Source: Alphaproteobacteria bacterium
GTDB lineage: Bacteria > Pseudomonadota > Alphaproteobacteria > JAEULC01
Direction of reading: 5' to 3'
Assembly (NCBI GenBank): GCA_020851015.1
Contig: JADZDN010000063.1
Location: 1 to 49,466, forward strand
Length of the DNA: 49,466 nt
Translations under genes and position numbers: made by a program
In this document: piece after piece, positions 33,515 to 40,671 of the stretch
Numbering within the stretch: position 1 is the stretch's first letter
How the letters are laid out: every line of letters starts with the position of its first letter
The notes under the pieces: model-generated
What the model was told of the DNA's origin: nothing
The model's database searches: none
The model's input: the letters and a program-made list of their open reading frames with translations, nothing else

Positions 33515-35101
33515 ATGACCCGACCCAAGCTGGCTCAATTGGATGGACGATCCTTCGACGTCGCCGTAGTCGGCGCCGGCGCCAACGGCGCCAGCGCGGC
33601 GCAGCACTTGGCCGCCGCCGGGTACGACGTGCTGCTGGTCGACAAGGGCGACTACGGATCGGGGTCGTCCAGCCGTTCCAGCCGCCTGCTGCACTGCGGT
33701 CTACGCTATCTCGCGCCGGGCGGGTCGATGTGGGACTTCGTGCGGCACCCGAACGCGCTCAGGATCGCGCTGACCATGGCGCGCAAGGCGATGGAATGCC
33801 GGGCGCAGCTCGTCGAGACCGCGCCGGAGCGGACGCAGAAGCTCAATTTCTGCTTCCCGATTTTCGACGGCGGCCCGTACAAGCCCTGGCAGGTATCGCT
33901 GGCCATGCGGCTGCTCGAACGCCTGGGTCCGTCCTCCGTCCCGCTCGACTACCGCAATCTCGCGCCGAAGGAGGTTGCCCATACGCCGCTGGTGCGCTGG
34001 CTGCGCGATCAGGACAAGCTGCGCGGCCTGGCGATGTTCCGCGAGTACCGCTACGAATGGCCCGAGCGCATCATCGCCGATGCGGTACTCGACGCCGAGC
34101 GGATGGGCGCGGTCGCCCGCAACTACACCGCGGTGACGGCCATGGCGAAGGCCGGCGACGGCTGGCGGCTGACCCTGGCCGACCCCACCGCGCCGGGCGC
34201 CACGGCGACGGTCGTGGCCAAGCTGGTCCTCAACATGGCGGGCATCTGGATTGATCGTGTGAATGCCCTGGCCAAGCCGGGGGCGAAGCGTCGCATCAAC
34301 GGGACCAAGGGATCGCACATCGTCGTTCGCCTGCCAGCGGATTGCGCGGAGTACGGCATCGCCACGATCAACCGCGAGAACGAGCCGTTCTACTGCATTC
34401 CGTGGCGTGGCCTGCATTTCTTCGGGCCGACGGAAACGCTCTACGACGGCGACCCCGACGACGTGCGGGTGACCGACGACGAGGTCGACTGGCTGATCGC
34501 CGAGGCCAACTACATGCTGCCGGCGCTGGGGCTGCGGCGCGAGCACGTGATCTTTTCCTGGGCCGGGGTGCGGCCGCTCGGCGCCGACCCGGATTTCCCC
34601 AAGGGCAAGCGCTCGCGCGAGGTGCACGACCTTGCCGCCGACGGCATGCCGGGCGTCTATGCGATGACGGCCGGGCCGATCATGACCCACCGCTCCGCCG
34701 GACCGGAGATGGTCGACATCGTGGCGTCGAAGATCGCGCCGCGCCGGGCGCGGCAGGCGCTCTCCTATGCCGCCGCCGCGTTTCCGGAGAACCAGAATTC
34801 GCCGCCGCTGCTCGACCACGATACGCGCGTCAAGCTGTCCGACCTGAAATTCGCGGCGACGCGCGAGCATGCGACCAGCCTGATCGACATCCTGTTCCGT
34901 CGCGTTCCGGTGGGCTGGACCGAAGGCATGGCGCATGCCGAGGCGCTCAAGGCCGCCCAGGCGGTTGCGCCCGAACTGGGCTGGGACCAGCAGCGGATCG
35001 ACCGGGAAGTGCAAGCCTATCGCGCGCATATCGAGCAGTTCTATCGGGTCGACCCCCGAGGCCGCGCCATCGACGTGGAGCCGCGTTCCGCGCGGCCGTG
35101 A
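33515..35101 (+). CDS. glpD: FAD-dependent glycerol-3-phosphate dehydrogenase-type protein
   Basis: A 528-residue flavoprotein of the GlpD/DAO family. The dinucleotide-binding motif VAVVGAGANGASAAQHLAAAGYDVLLVDKGDY is near residues 15-47, followed at once by the GlpD hallmark SSSRSSRLLHCGLRYL. Aerobic GlpD oxidises sn-glycerol 3-phosphate to dihydroxyacetone phosphate at the inner membrane and passes electrons to quinone. No glycerol uptake or kinase gene is nearby; it stands between a LysR gene and a Liv operon. Its C-terminal domain (about 400-520) is of GlpD type. A different polyol phosphate or hydroxy acid is possible. It ends 16 bp from the convergent Liv fusion gene. Confidence 0.8.
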   Translation: MTRPKLAQLDGRSFDVAVVGAGANGASAAQHLAAAGYDVLLVDKGDYGSGSSSRSSRLLHCGLRYLAPGGSMWDFVRHPNALRIALTMARKAMECRAQLVETAPERTQKLNFCFPIFDGGPYKPWQVSLAMRLLERLGPSSVPLDYRNLAPKEVAHTPLVRWLRDQDKLRGLAMFREYRYEWPERIIADAVLDAERMGAVARNYTAVTAMAKAGDGWRLTLADPTAPGATATVVAKLVLNMAGIWIDRVNALAKPGAKRRINGTKGSHIVVRLPADCAEYGIATINRENEPFYCIPWRGLHFFGPTETLYDGDPDDVRVTDDEVDWLIAEANYMLPALGLRREHVIFSWAGVRPLGADPDFPKGKRSREVHDLAADGMPGVYAMTAGPIMTHRSAGPEMVDIVASKIAPRRARQALSYAAAAFPENQNSPPLLDHDTRVKLSDLKFAATREHATSLIDILFRRVPVGWTEGMAHAEALKAAQAVAPELGWDQQRIDREVQAYRAHIEQFYRVDPRGRAIDVEPRSARP

Positions 35102-35117
35102 CGACGCTCGCCGCGCG

Positions 35118-37628
35118 CTAGAGCCAGAGCACCTTGCGCCGCAGGTCGAGGTCCTGGCTCAAGACCTTCGACGGGCCGACATGGATGACCTGTCCGCGCT
35201 CCAGCGCCACGGTCCGGTCCGAGAGGCCGAGCACGAGGTCGAGGTGGTGATCGACGATCACGACCGATACCTCCGACCGCAGCCGGTCGAACACCTCGAA
35301 CAACTCGCCGATGACCGCCGGTGCCAAACCCTCGAAGGGTTCGTCCAGCAGCAGGACGCGCGTGTCGCCGGCCAGCGCGCGCGCCACCGCCACCATCTGC
35401 TGCTCGCCGCCCGACAGGTAGTCGGCGGGCGATCGCCAGCGCTCGCGGATGCGCGGAAAGAAGGCGAGGATGCGCTCCTCGTCCCAATGGATGCCCTTTC
35501 CATTGCGCCGGCGCAGGCGGCCCAGCTCCAGGTTTTCCGCCACGGTCATGCCGGCGAACAGCCCGCGCCCCTGGGGGACATAGGAAATGCCCTGCCGGGT
35601 GATCGCCGCCGAGGGCCGGCCCGCCAGCGGCGCCTGGTCCAGCAGAATGTCGCCGGAGCTGGGCGGGGCGATGCCGACCACGGTCTTGAGCAGCGTGGAC
35701 TTCCCGGCGCCGTTGCGCCCCAGCAGCGCCACGATCTCGTTCGGCGCGACATCGAAGGAGACGTCGCGCAGGATATGGCTCTTGCCGTAGAAGGTGTTGA
35801 CCTTGTCGACCACCAGCAGCGGCTTGGCGGCCGCCGGTACCTCGCGCCGCTGGCCTGCATGGACGTGGCTGCCCGACCCGATATAGACGTCCTGCACCGC
35901 GCGCGAGGATCGGGCGTCCGCGACCGTGCCGTCGACCAGCACGATGCCGTCGTTCATCACTGTCACCCGATCGGCCAGCTCGAACACGCGATCGATGTCG
36001 TGCTCGACCAGCAGCACCGGAATGTCGTTCGAGATGGTCTTGATCAGCTTGCCCACCCGGTCGCGCTCGGCGGCCGACAGGCCGGCCAGCGGCTCGTCCA
36101 GCAGCAGCAGCCTCGGCTTTCCCGCCAGCGCCAGGGACATGTCGAGCAGGCGCTGACCGCCGTAGGAGAGGGACGCCGCCGGCGCGTGCTCCACGCCGCC
36201 CAAGCCCATCGTGCGGATCAGCTCCGCCGTCTCGCGATTGACCCGCTCCAGGCCCCGCGCCGACGACCAGAAATCGAACCGGCGCGGATCGCGGGCCTGG
36301 GCGCCGAGACGCACGTTCTCCTGGACCGTGAGCTGCGGGAACAGGTTGGTGATCTGGAAGGAGCGCCCGATGCCCGCCAGCGCGACCTGCTCGGCGCTCA
36401 AGCCTGCGATGTTGCGTCCTTCCAGCAGCACCGTCCCGGCGTCGGGCGCGAACATGCCGGAGATCAGGTTGAACGCCGTGGTCTTGCCGGCGCCGTTCGG
36501 CCCGATCAGCGCGTGAAGCGAACGGTCGCGCATCGCGAAGCCCAGATCGCGCACGGCGCGGATGCCGCCGAAGCTCTTGGCGATGCCGCCGACCTCCAGG
36601 ACATAGGGCACATGGGTCGCCGGCTTCAGGTAGTCCGGCAGCGCGACCGAACCCGCCTGGCGGGCGGCCATCGCCGCGTCTTCCGTCGTCCGCCGCCGGA
36701 ACGGGGCCAGCAGGCGCGCGCCGACGCCGACCAGGCCGGTCGGCGAGAAGATGACGAAGCCTACGAACAGCAGGCCGAAGAACAGCAGCCAGTTCTCGGT
36801 CAGGCTCGACAGGTAGTCGCGGAAAATCACGAAGAAGAGCGCGCCCAGCGCCGGCCCCAGGAAGCTCCGCATGCCGCCGATCACGACCATCGCCAGCAGC
36901 TCGCCGGAGAAGGCCACCGAAACCGGGTCGGCCGATGTCATGTGATTGTTGAAAAGCAGAAGCATGCCGGCCAGCGCGGTGAGCGTCGCCGACAGGACGA
37001 AGGCCAGCAGCTTGTAGCGGCCGGTCGGATAGCCGAGGAAAGTCGCGCGCTGCTCGTTCTCGCGGATCGCCACCAGCACCGACCCGACCGGCGAGCGGTC
37101 GAGCCGCCACAGGACATAGGCCACGGCGAAGCCGACCGTCGCCGTCAGCGCGTAGAAATGGCTGCCATGCTCCAGGTCAAGGCCGAGGAAGCCCGGGCGC
37201 GTGATCCCGCCAAGCCCGTTCTCGCCGCCGGTGACGGCGGTCCAGCGGAAGGCGATCACGTAGAGCATGGCCGACAGGGCCAGGGTCAGCAGCGAGAAAT
37301 AGACGCCGCGCCGGCGCAGGATCAGAAATCCAAAACCCAGGGCCAGGGCGGCGATCGAGATCAGGCCCAGCAGAACCGGAAAAACCAGCGAGCCGGGGAA
37401 CAGGTGCCGCTGCGCCAGGCCGGCCACGTAGGCGCCCAGCCCGAACCAGGCCCCGTGGCCGAACGAGACCAGCCCGGTCTGGCCGACGAGGATGTTGAGC
37501 GCCATGCAGGCGATGGCGAAGATCACCACCTCGGTCGCGGAGGTGATGCCCAGGCCGGCGAGCGCCAGGCCGAACGGCAGGACCGCCAGCGCGACGGCGC
37601 AGACGACGAGATCCCTGGCCTTGCCCAT
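35118..37628 (-). CDS. Triple fusion LivM-LivG-LivF: ABC permease plus two ATP-binding domains
   Basis: A single 836-residue protein holding three Liv subunits. Residues about 1-320 are the LivM permease (ILVGQTGLVSFGHGAWFGLGAY, coupling region ENEQRATFLGYPTGRYK). Residues about 345-590 are LivG: Walker A GPNGAGKT near 375, signature LSYGGQRLLDMSLAL, Walker B LLLLDEPLAGLS. Residues about 605-836 are LivF: Walker A GRNGAGKS near 635, signature LSGGEQQMVAVARAL, Walker B VLLLDEPFEGLAP. All nucleotide-binding motifs look intact in both ATPases. Linkers are PDYLKPATHVPY and SHVHAGQRREVPAAAKP. It lies 9 bp after LivH. The frame is continuous with no stop. The fusion fixes the stoichiometry at one permease to two different ATPases. 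Confidence 0.93.
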   Translation of the reverse strand: MGKARDLVVCAVALAVLPFGLALAGLGITSATEVVIFAIACMALNILVGQTGLVSFGHGAWFGLGAYVAGLAQRHLFPGSLVFPVLLGLISIAALALGFGFLILRRRGVYFSLLTLALSAMLYVIAFRWTAVTGGENGLGGITRPGFLGLDLEHGSHFYALTATVGFAVAYVLWRLDRSPVGSVLVAIRENEQRATFLGYPTGRYKLLAFVLSATLTALAGMLLLFNNHMTSADPVSVAFSGELLAMVVIGGMRSFLGPALGALFFVIFRDYLSSLTENWLLFFGLLFVGFVIFSPTGLVGVGARLLAPFRRRTTEDAAMAARQAGSVALPDYLKPATHVPYVLEVGGIAKSFGGIRAVRDLGFAMRDRSLHALIGPNGAGKTTAFNLISGMFAPDAGTVLLEGRNIAGLSAEQVALAGIGRSFQITNLFPQLTVQENVRLGAQARDPRRFDFWSSARGLERVNRETAELIRTMGLGGVEHAPAASLSYGGQRLLDMSLALAGKPRLLLLDEPLAGLSAAERDRVGKLIKTISNDIPVLLVEHDIDRVFELADRVTVMNDGIVLVDGTVADARSSRAVQDVYIGSGSHVHAGQRREVPAAAKPLLVVDKVNTFYGKSHILRDVSFDVAPNEIVALLGRNGAGKSTLLKTVVGIAPPSSGDILLDQAPLAGRPSAAITRQGISYVPQGRGLFAGMTVAENLELGRLRRRNGKGIHWDEERILAFFPRIRERWRSPADYLSGGEQQMVAVARALAGDTRVLLLDEPFEGLAPAVIGELFEVFDRLRSEVSVVIVDHHLDLVLGLSDRTVALERGQVIHVGPSKVLSQDLDLRRKVLWL

Positions 37629-37637
37629 CGCCGCCGC

Positions 37638-38513
37638 CTACTCGAACCGCTGGATGCGCTCGCCGAACAGCCCGCGCGGGCGGAACAGCAGGACGAGCAG
37701 CATCAGGAAGTAGATCGCCGCGGTGGAGAACTGGGCATATCCGATCGCGACCATCAATCCTTTCACCAGCCCGATCAGCAGCGCCGCCGCGACGACGCCC
37801 CAAAAGGATCCCAGCCCGCCGATGACGACGACGACGAAGGCCGGCGTGATGATCTCCTGCCCCATGGCGGGGTGGATGCTGTAGATCGGCGCCAGCAGCA
37901 CGCCGGCGAGCCCGGCCAGCCCGATGCCGAGCGCGGCGACCGCCGCCATGTAAGGCTCGAGCGCGATGCCCAGCGCGCCGACCATGTCCGGGTTCTGCAC
38001 CCCGGCCCGGACGACCCGGCCGAAGGCGGTCCGGTGCAGCAGGATCCACAGGCCGGCGACGCACAGCGCCGCGATGCCGAGCAGGATCGTCCGATAGTAG
38101 GAGTAGACGAAATCGCCCAGGAAAAGCTGCCCGCGCAGCGCCATGGGTATGGCGAAGGACAGGGGCGGCGCCCCGAAGATGATCCGCAAGCCTTGCTCGG
38201 CGACCATCGCCAGGCCGAAGGTGAGCAGCAGCGACAGGATGGGATCATCGCGGTAGAACCAGCGGAACAGGAACCGCTCGACCGCGATGCCGATCAGCGC
38301 CACCAGCCCGGGCGCGGCGACCAGCGCGCCGCCGAACCCGATATGGGGCGCCAGGACGACCGTCAGGTAGGCGCCGATCGCGTAGAACGCGCCGTGCGCC
38401 AGGTTGACGATGCCGCCGAGCGAGAAGATCAGCGAAAGGCCCAGCGCGATCAGCAGGTAGTAGACGCCGTCGAGCAGTCCGTTGAGGATCTGCTGCGCGA
38501 CAAGAGTGGTCAC
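37638..38513 (-). CDS. LivH-type ABC transporter permease (system 2)
   Basis: A 291-residue permease with about eight hydrophobic segments. Landmarks are LLDGVYYLLIALGLSLIFSLGGIVNLAHGAFYAIGAYL at the start, the coupling region GRVVRAGVQNPDMVGALGI, and the C-terminal FVVVVIGGLGSFWGVVAAALLIGLV. It pairs with the LivM part of the fusion gene 9 bp downstream. The 61-bp gap upstream, after the binding-protein gene, contains a hairpin. Confidence 0.92.
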   Translation of the reverse strand: MTTLVAQQILNGLLDGVYYLLIALGLSLIFSLGGIVNLAHGAFYAIGAYLTVVLAPHIGFGGALVAAPGLVALIGIAVERFLFRWFYRDDPILSLLLTFGLAMVAEQGLRIIFGAPPLSFAIPMALRGQLFLGDFVYSYYRTILLGIAALCVAGLWILLHRTAFGRVVRAGVQNPDMVGALGIALEPYMAAVAALGIGLAGLAGVLLAPIYSIHPAMGQEIITPAFVVVVIGGLGSFWGVVAAALLIGLVKGLMVAIGYAQFSTAAIYFLMLLVLLFRPRGLFGERIQRFE

Positions 38514-38534
38514 GCCGATTGCTCCGGCCGAGCC

Positions 38535-38560
38535 GGGGACGGTCCGCCAGGGCCGCCCCC
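38535..38560 (-). other. Intercistronic hairpin, Liv-type system 2
   Basis: On the transcribed strand GGGGGCGG (38560-38553) can pair with CCGUCCCC (38542-38535), an 8-bp stem with one G-U pair and a 10-nt loop. It sits between the binding-protein and LivH genes, and no T-run follows. Confidence 0.5.
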
Positions 38561-38574
38561 GTATCTCCCGGGTC

Positions 38575-39828
38575 CTAGGACGCCATCGTGCAGACGTTCT
38601 CGTCCTTGGTGGCGGCGATCACTTCGAGCGGCTCATCCGGGCCGGGAACCGGCGGGCCGGGCCGATAGATGTCCCACTGGTTCTTCAGCTCGTTGGCCTT
38701 CAACGCCTCCACGGCATACATCTCGTGCATTAGCTGGTGGTCGTAGGCGCGGAAATATCCCTCGCGCGTCTTCAACAGGTCGAACTTGGCGCCTTTCTCC
38801 CAGTGGTCGATCAGCTTCAGCGCCTCGGTCGACTTGATGTCGTTCATCGACTTGGCGATGATCTGCAGCGCGATGTAGTCGCCCCAGGCTTGGTTTTCCG
38901 GCGGCTTGCCGTATTTCTTGGTGAAAGCCGCGACGAAGGCCTTGGTGCCCGCGGTGTCGATCAGATGGTGCCAGACCAGCGGCCAGACGCCGAAGAAGTT
39001 GCCCTGGCCCGCGCCCCACGCCACCGCCGTGTCGAAGCCGAAGCCCGCGACCGGGAAGGTCAGGCCGAACTCGGAATACTGCTTCAGGAAGTTGGTGATC
39101 TGGTTGCCGGCCAGGTTCGATACCACGAGATCGGGCTTGGCCGCGCGGATCTTCAACAGGAAGGCGGAAAAGTCGGCGGCGTCCGTGGGGATCAGCTCGT
39201 CGGCGGCGAACTGGCCGCCGTTCGATTCCATGAAGCGCTTGGCGACTTTCAGCAGGTCGTGGCCGAAAGCGTAGTCCGCCGTCAGCGAGTACCACTTGCG
39301 GCCCTTCACCAGGTCCTTGGCCAGCAGCGAGCGGCCGACCGTCTTCACGTACATCGAGTTCTGGCTTTCGACGTGGAACATGTACTTGTTGCAGCTCGTT
39401 CCGCGCAGGGCATCCGAGTTGCCGCCGGTGTTCACGTAGAGGTTCTTGGTCCGCTGCGCGACCTGGGCGATCGTCAGGCACGATGCCGACGAGATTTCGC
39501 CGACGATGCAGGCGACCTTGTCGCGCTCGATCAGCCGCTCGGCCTTGGTCGAGGCGGTCTGCGGATTGACCGAGTCCTCCTTGATCAGCTCGATCTTCCG
39601 GCCCAGCACCCCGCCCTTGGCGTTGATCTCCTCCGCCGCCAGGTCGGCGGCCATCACCGCGTACTCGCCGAGCGGCCCCAGGAACCCGGTGCGCGGCGTC
39701 AAATGCCCGATGCGGATCGCATCGGCCTGCGCGCGCGATATGGCGGGAAAGCCGAATACGGCGACGCCGGCCGTGCCCGCAGCGCCCTTGAGCGCCGCCC
39801 TGCGCGAAAGCCTGGATCGATAGGTCAT
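38575..39828 (-). CDS. LivK-like ABC periplasmic binding protein (system 2)
   Basis: A 417-residue receptor. The N-terminus has a twin-arginine pattern (RLSRRAALKGAAG, Arg9-Arg10) with cleavage near residue 33 (ISRA). The mature protein has the Liv-type start IRIGHLTPRTGFLGPLGEYAVMAADLAAEEIN and CIVGEISSASCLTIAQVAQ in the first lobe. The ATG at 39828 follows GGGAGGAAAT. It heads an operon with LivH and the triple fusion. Its ligand is unknown; related receptors bind amino acids, amides or aromatic acids. Two cysteines near the C-terminus and centre (TSCNKYMF, ENVCTMAS) might form a disulfide. Confidence 0.88.
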   Translation of the reverse strand: MTYRSRLSRRAALKGAAGTAGVAVFGFPAISRAQADAIRIGHLTPRTGFLGPLGEYAVMAADLAAEEINAKGGVLGRKIELIKEDSVNPQTASTKAERLIERDKVACIVGEISSASCLTIAQVAQRTKNLYVNTGGNSDALRGTSCNKYMFHVESQNSMYVKTVGRSLLAKDLVKGRKWYSLTADYAFGHDLLKVAKRFMESNGGQFAADELIPTDAADFSAFLLKIRAAKPDLVVSNLAGNQITNFLKQYSEFGLTFPVAGFGFDTAVAWGAGQGNFFGVWPLVWHHLIDTAGTKAFVAAFTKKYGKPPENQAWGDYIALQIIAKSMNDIKSTEALKLIDHWEKGAKFDLLKTREGYFRAYDHQLMHEMYAVEALKANELKNQWDIYRPGPPVPGPDEPLEVIAATKDENVCTMAS

Positions 39829-39878
39829 GATTTCCTCCCGCTTATTGTCGGCCGGTTTCGTGCCGGACCGGTCGCCGG

Positions 39879-39907
39879 ATCATGGGTTGTACGGCGAGAG
39901 ACTTCAA
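39879..39907 (-). promoter_or_regulatory. Candidate promoter of Liv-type operon 2
   Basis: On the minus strand TTGAAG (39907-39902), a 17-bp spacer and CATGAT (39884-39879), about 50 bp before the binding-protein start. A GACCGGTC palindrome lies between it and the gene. The match is modest. Confidence 0.3.
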
Positions 39908-40020
39908 GCCCCGCCTCGACCAACAGGCGAATCGCCGCAGCCGGAATCGGCGTCGTCCGCGAAATGCGATAGGATCGTGCATCCGTAACGATCGGCTGCC
40001 TTGTGCAGCAGGGGGATGGC

Positions 40021-40413
40021 ATGACGAAAGAGCTGTTCTGGCTGACGCTGACGACGGCGATGACGGCCGTCCTATGGGTGCCCTACATCCTCGATCGCAT
40101 CCTCGTGCGCGGCGCGGCCGGCGCGATGGCCAACCCGTCGCCCGGCGACAAGCCGCAATCCGCCTGGGCGCTGCGGATGATCAAGGCGCATGAAAACGCG
40201 ATCGAGAACCTGGCCGTTTTCGCGACGCTGGTGTTGGTCGCGAAGCTCGCCGGCGTGTCGACCAGCGCCACCGTCTTCGCGGCGCAGCTCTATTTCTGGG
40301 CGCGGCTGGCGCACGTCGCGGTCTACACCGCCGGCATTCCGGTGCTGCGGACGCTGGCCTTTGCCGGCGGTTTCGTGGCGCAGGTGATCTTCATCCTGGC
40401 CTTGCTGCGCTGA
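40021..40413 (+). CDS. MAPEG-family small membrane protein
   Basis: A 130-residue protein with about four membrane helices. It has the MAPEG pattern: a charged loop after helix 1 (ILDRILVRG) and MIKAHENAIENLAVFATLVLVAKLAG, whose Glu-Asn pair matches the glutathione-binding region of microsomal glutathione transferase relatives. YFWARLAHVAVYTAGIPVLRTLAF follows in the later helices. The ATG at 40021 is chosen over a GTG at 40003 because GGGGG lies 9 bp before it. It stands alone, divergent from Liv operon 2 and convergent with the sox-like scar. Bacterial members are mostly uncharacterised; a role in membrane detoxification is only a family guess. Confidence 0.85.
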   Translation: MTKELFWLTLTTAMTAVLWVPYILDRILVRGAAGAMANPSPGDKPQSAWALRMIKAHENAIENLAVFATLVLVAKLAGVSTSATVFAAQLYFWARLAHVAVYTAGIPVLRTLAFAGGFVAQVIFILALLR

Positions 40414-40427
40414 GCCGCGCGCGATTT

Positions 40428-40641
40428 CTACGCCGGCCGGATGACGCAGCCGCGATAGGCCGCGGTTTCGGCCGGGGATTCCAGCAGCTCGACCGCGAGG
40501 CTGCGGCCGACGATCAGGTCGAACTTGTCCTCGCCCGACGGCCGGTCGATCAGCACGCCGATATGCCCCATGCGCCCGGTGCCAGTCCGTATGGCCCGAA
40601 CGGGCATGCGACAGGAGGCTGAAGATCGAGTAGCGCGCCAT
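40428..40641 (-). pseudogene. Probable deletion scar: soxB N-terminus joined out of frame to a soxG-like C-terminus
   Basis: From an ATG at 40641 the first 23 codons read MARYSIFSLLSHARSGHTDW and then HRA, which resembles the start of the sarcosine oxidase beta subunit SoxB of alphaproteobacteria (about 415 residues), but the similarity stops near 40573. In another frame, codons from about 40595 to the stop at 40428 read RTGTGRMGHIGVLIDRP, then KFDLIVGRSLAVELL and AYRGCVIRPA. This resembles the C-terminus of the gamma subunit SoxG. An internal deletion of a soxBDAG operon would leave such a junction. Both resemblances are from memory; the SoxB one is the stronger. The alternative is a short unrelated gene: an ATG at 40607 gives 59 residues. 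It lies 30 bp downstream of the second OYE-type gene on the same strand, convergent with the MAPEG gene. Confidence 0.5.
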
Positions 40642-40671
40642 CGCCGCGCTCAGGCAGGGCTGCGCGGCATG

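Noticed and set aside
34935..38837. A 1300-codon open frame on the plus strand opposite the Liv fusion, LivH and the receptor gene
   Set aside because: The translation is rich in Arg, Gln, His and Ala with no domain motif; it is the usual antisense shadow of G+C-rich genes, and the minus-strand proteins have clear motifs.
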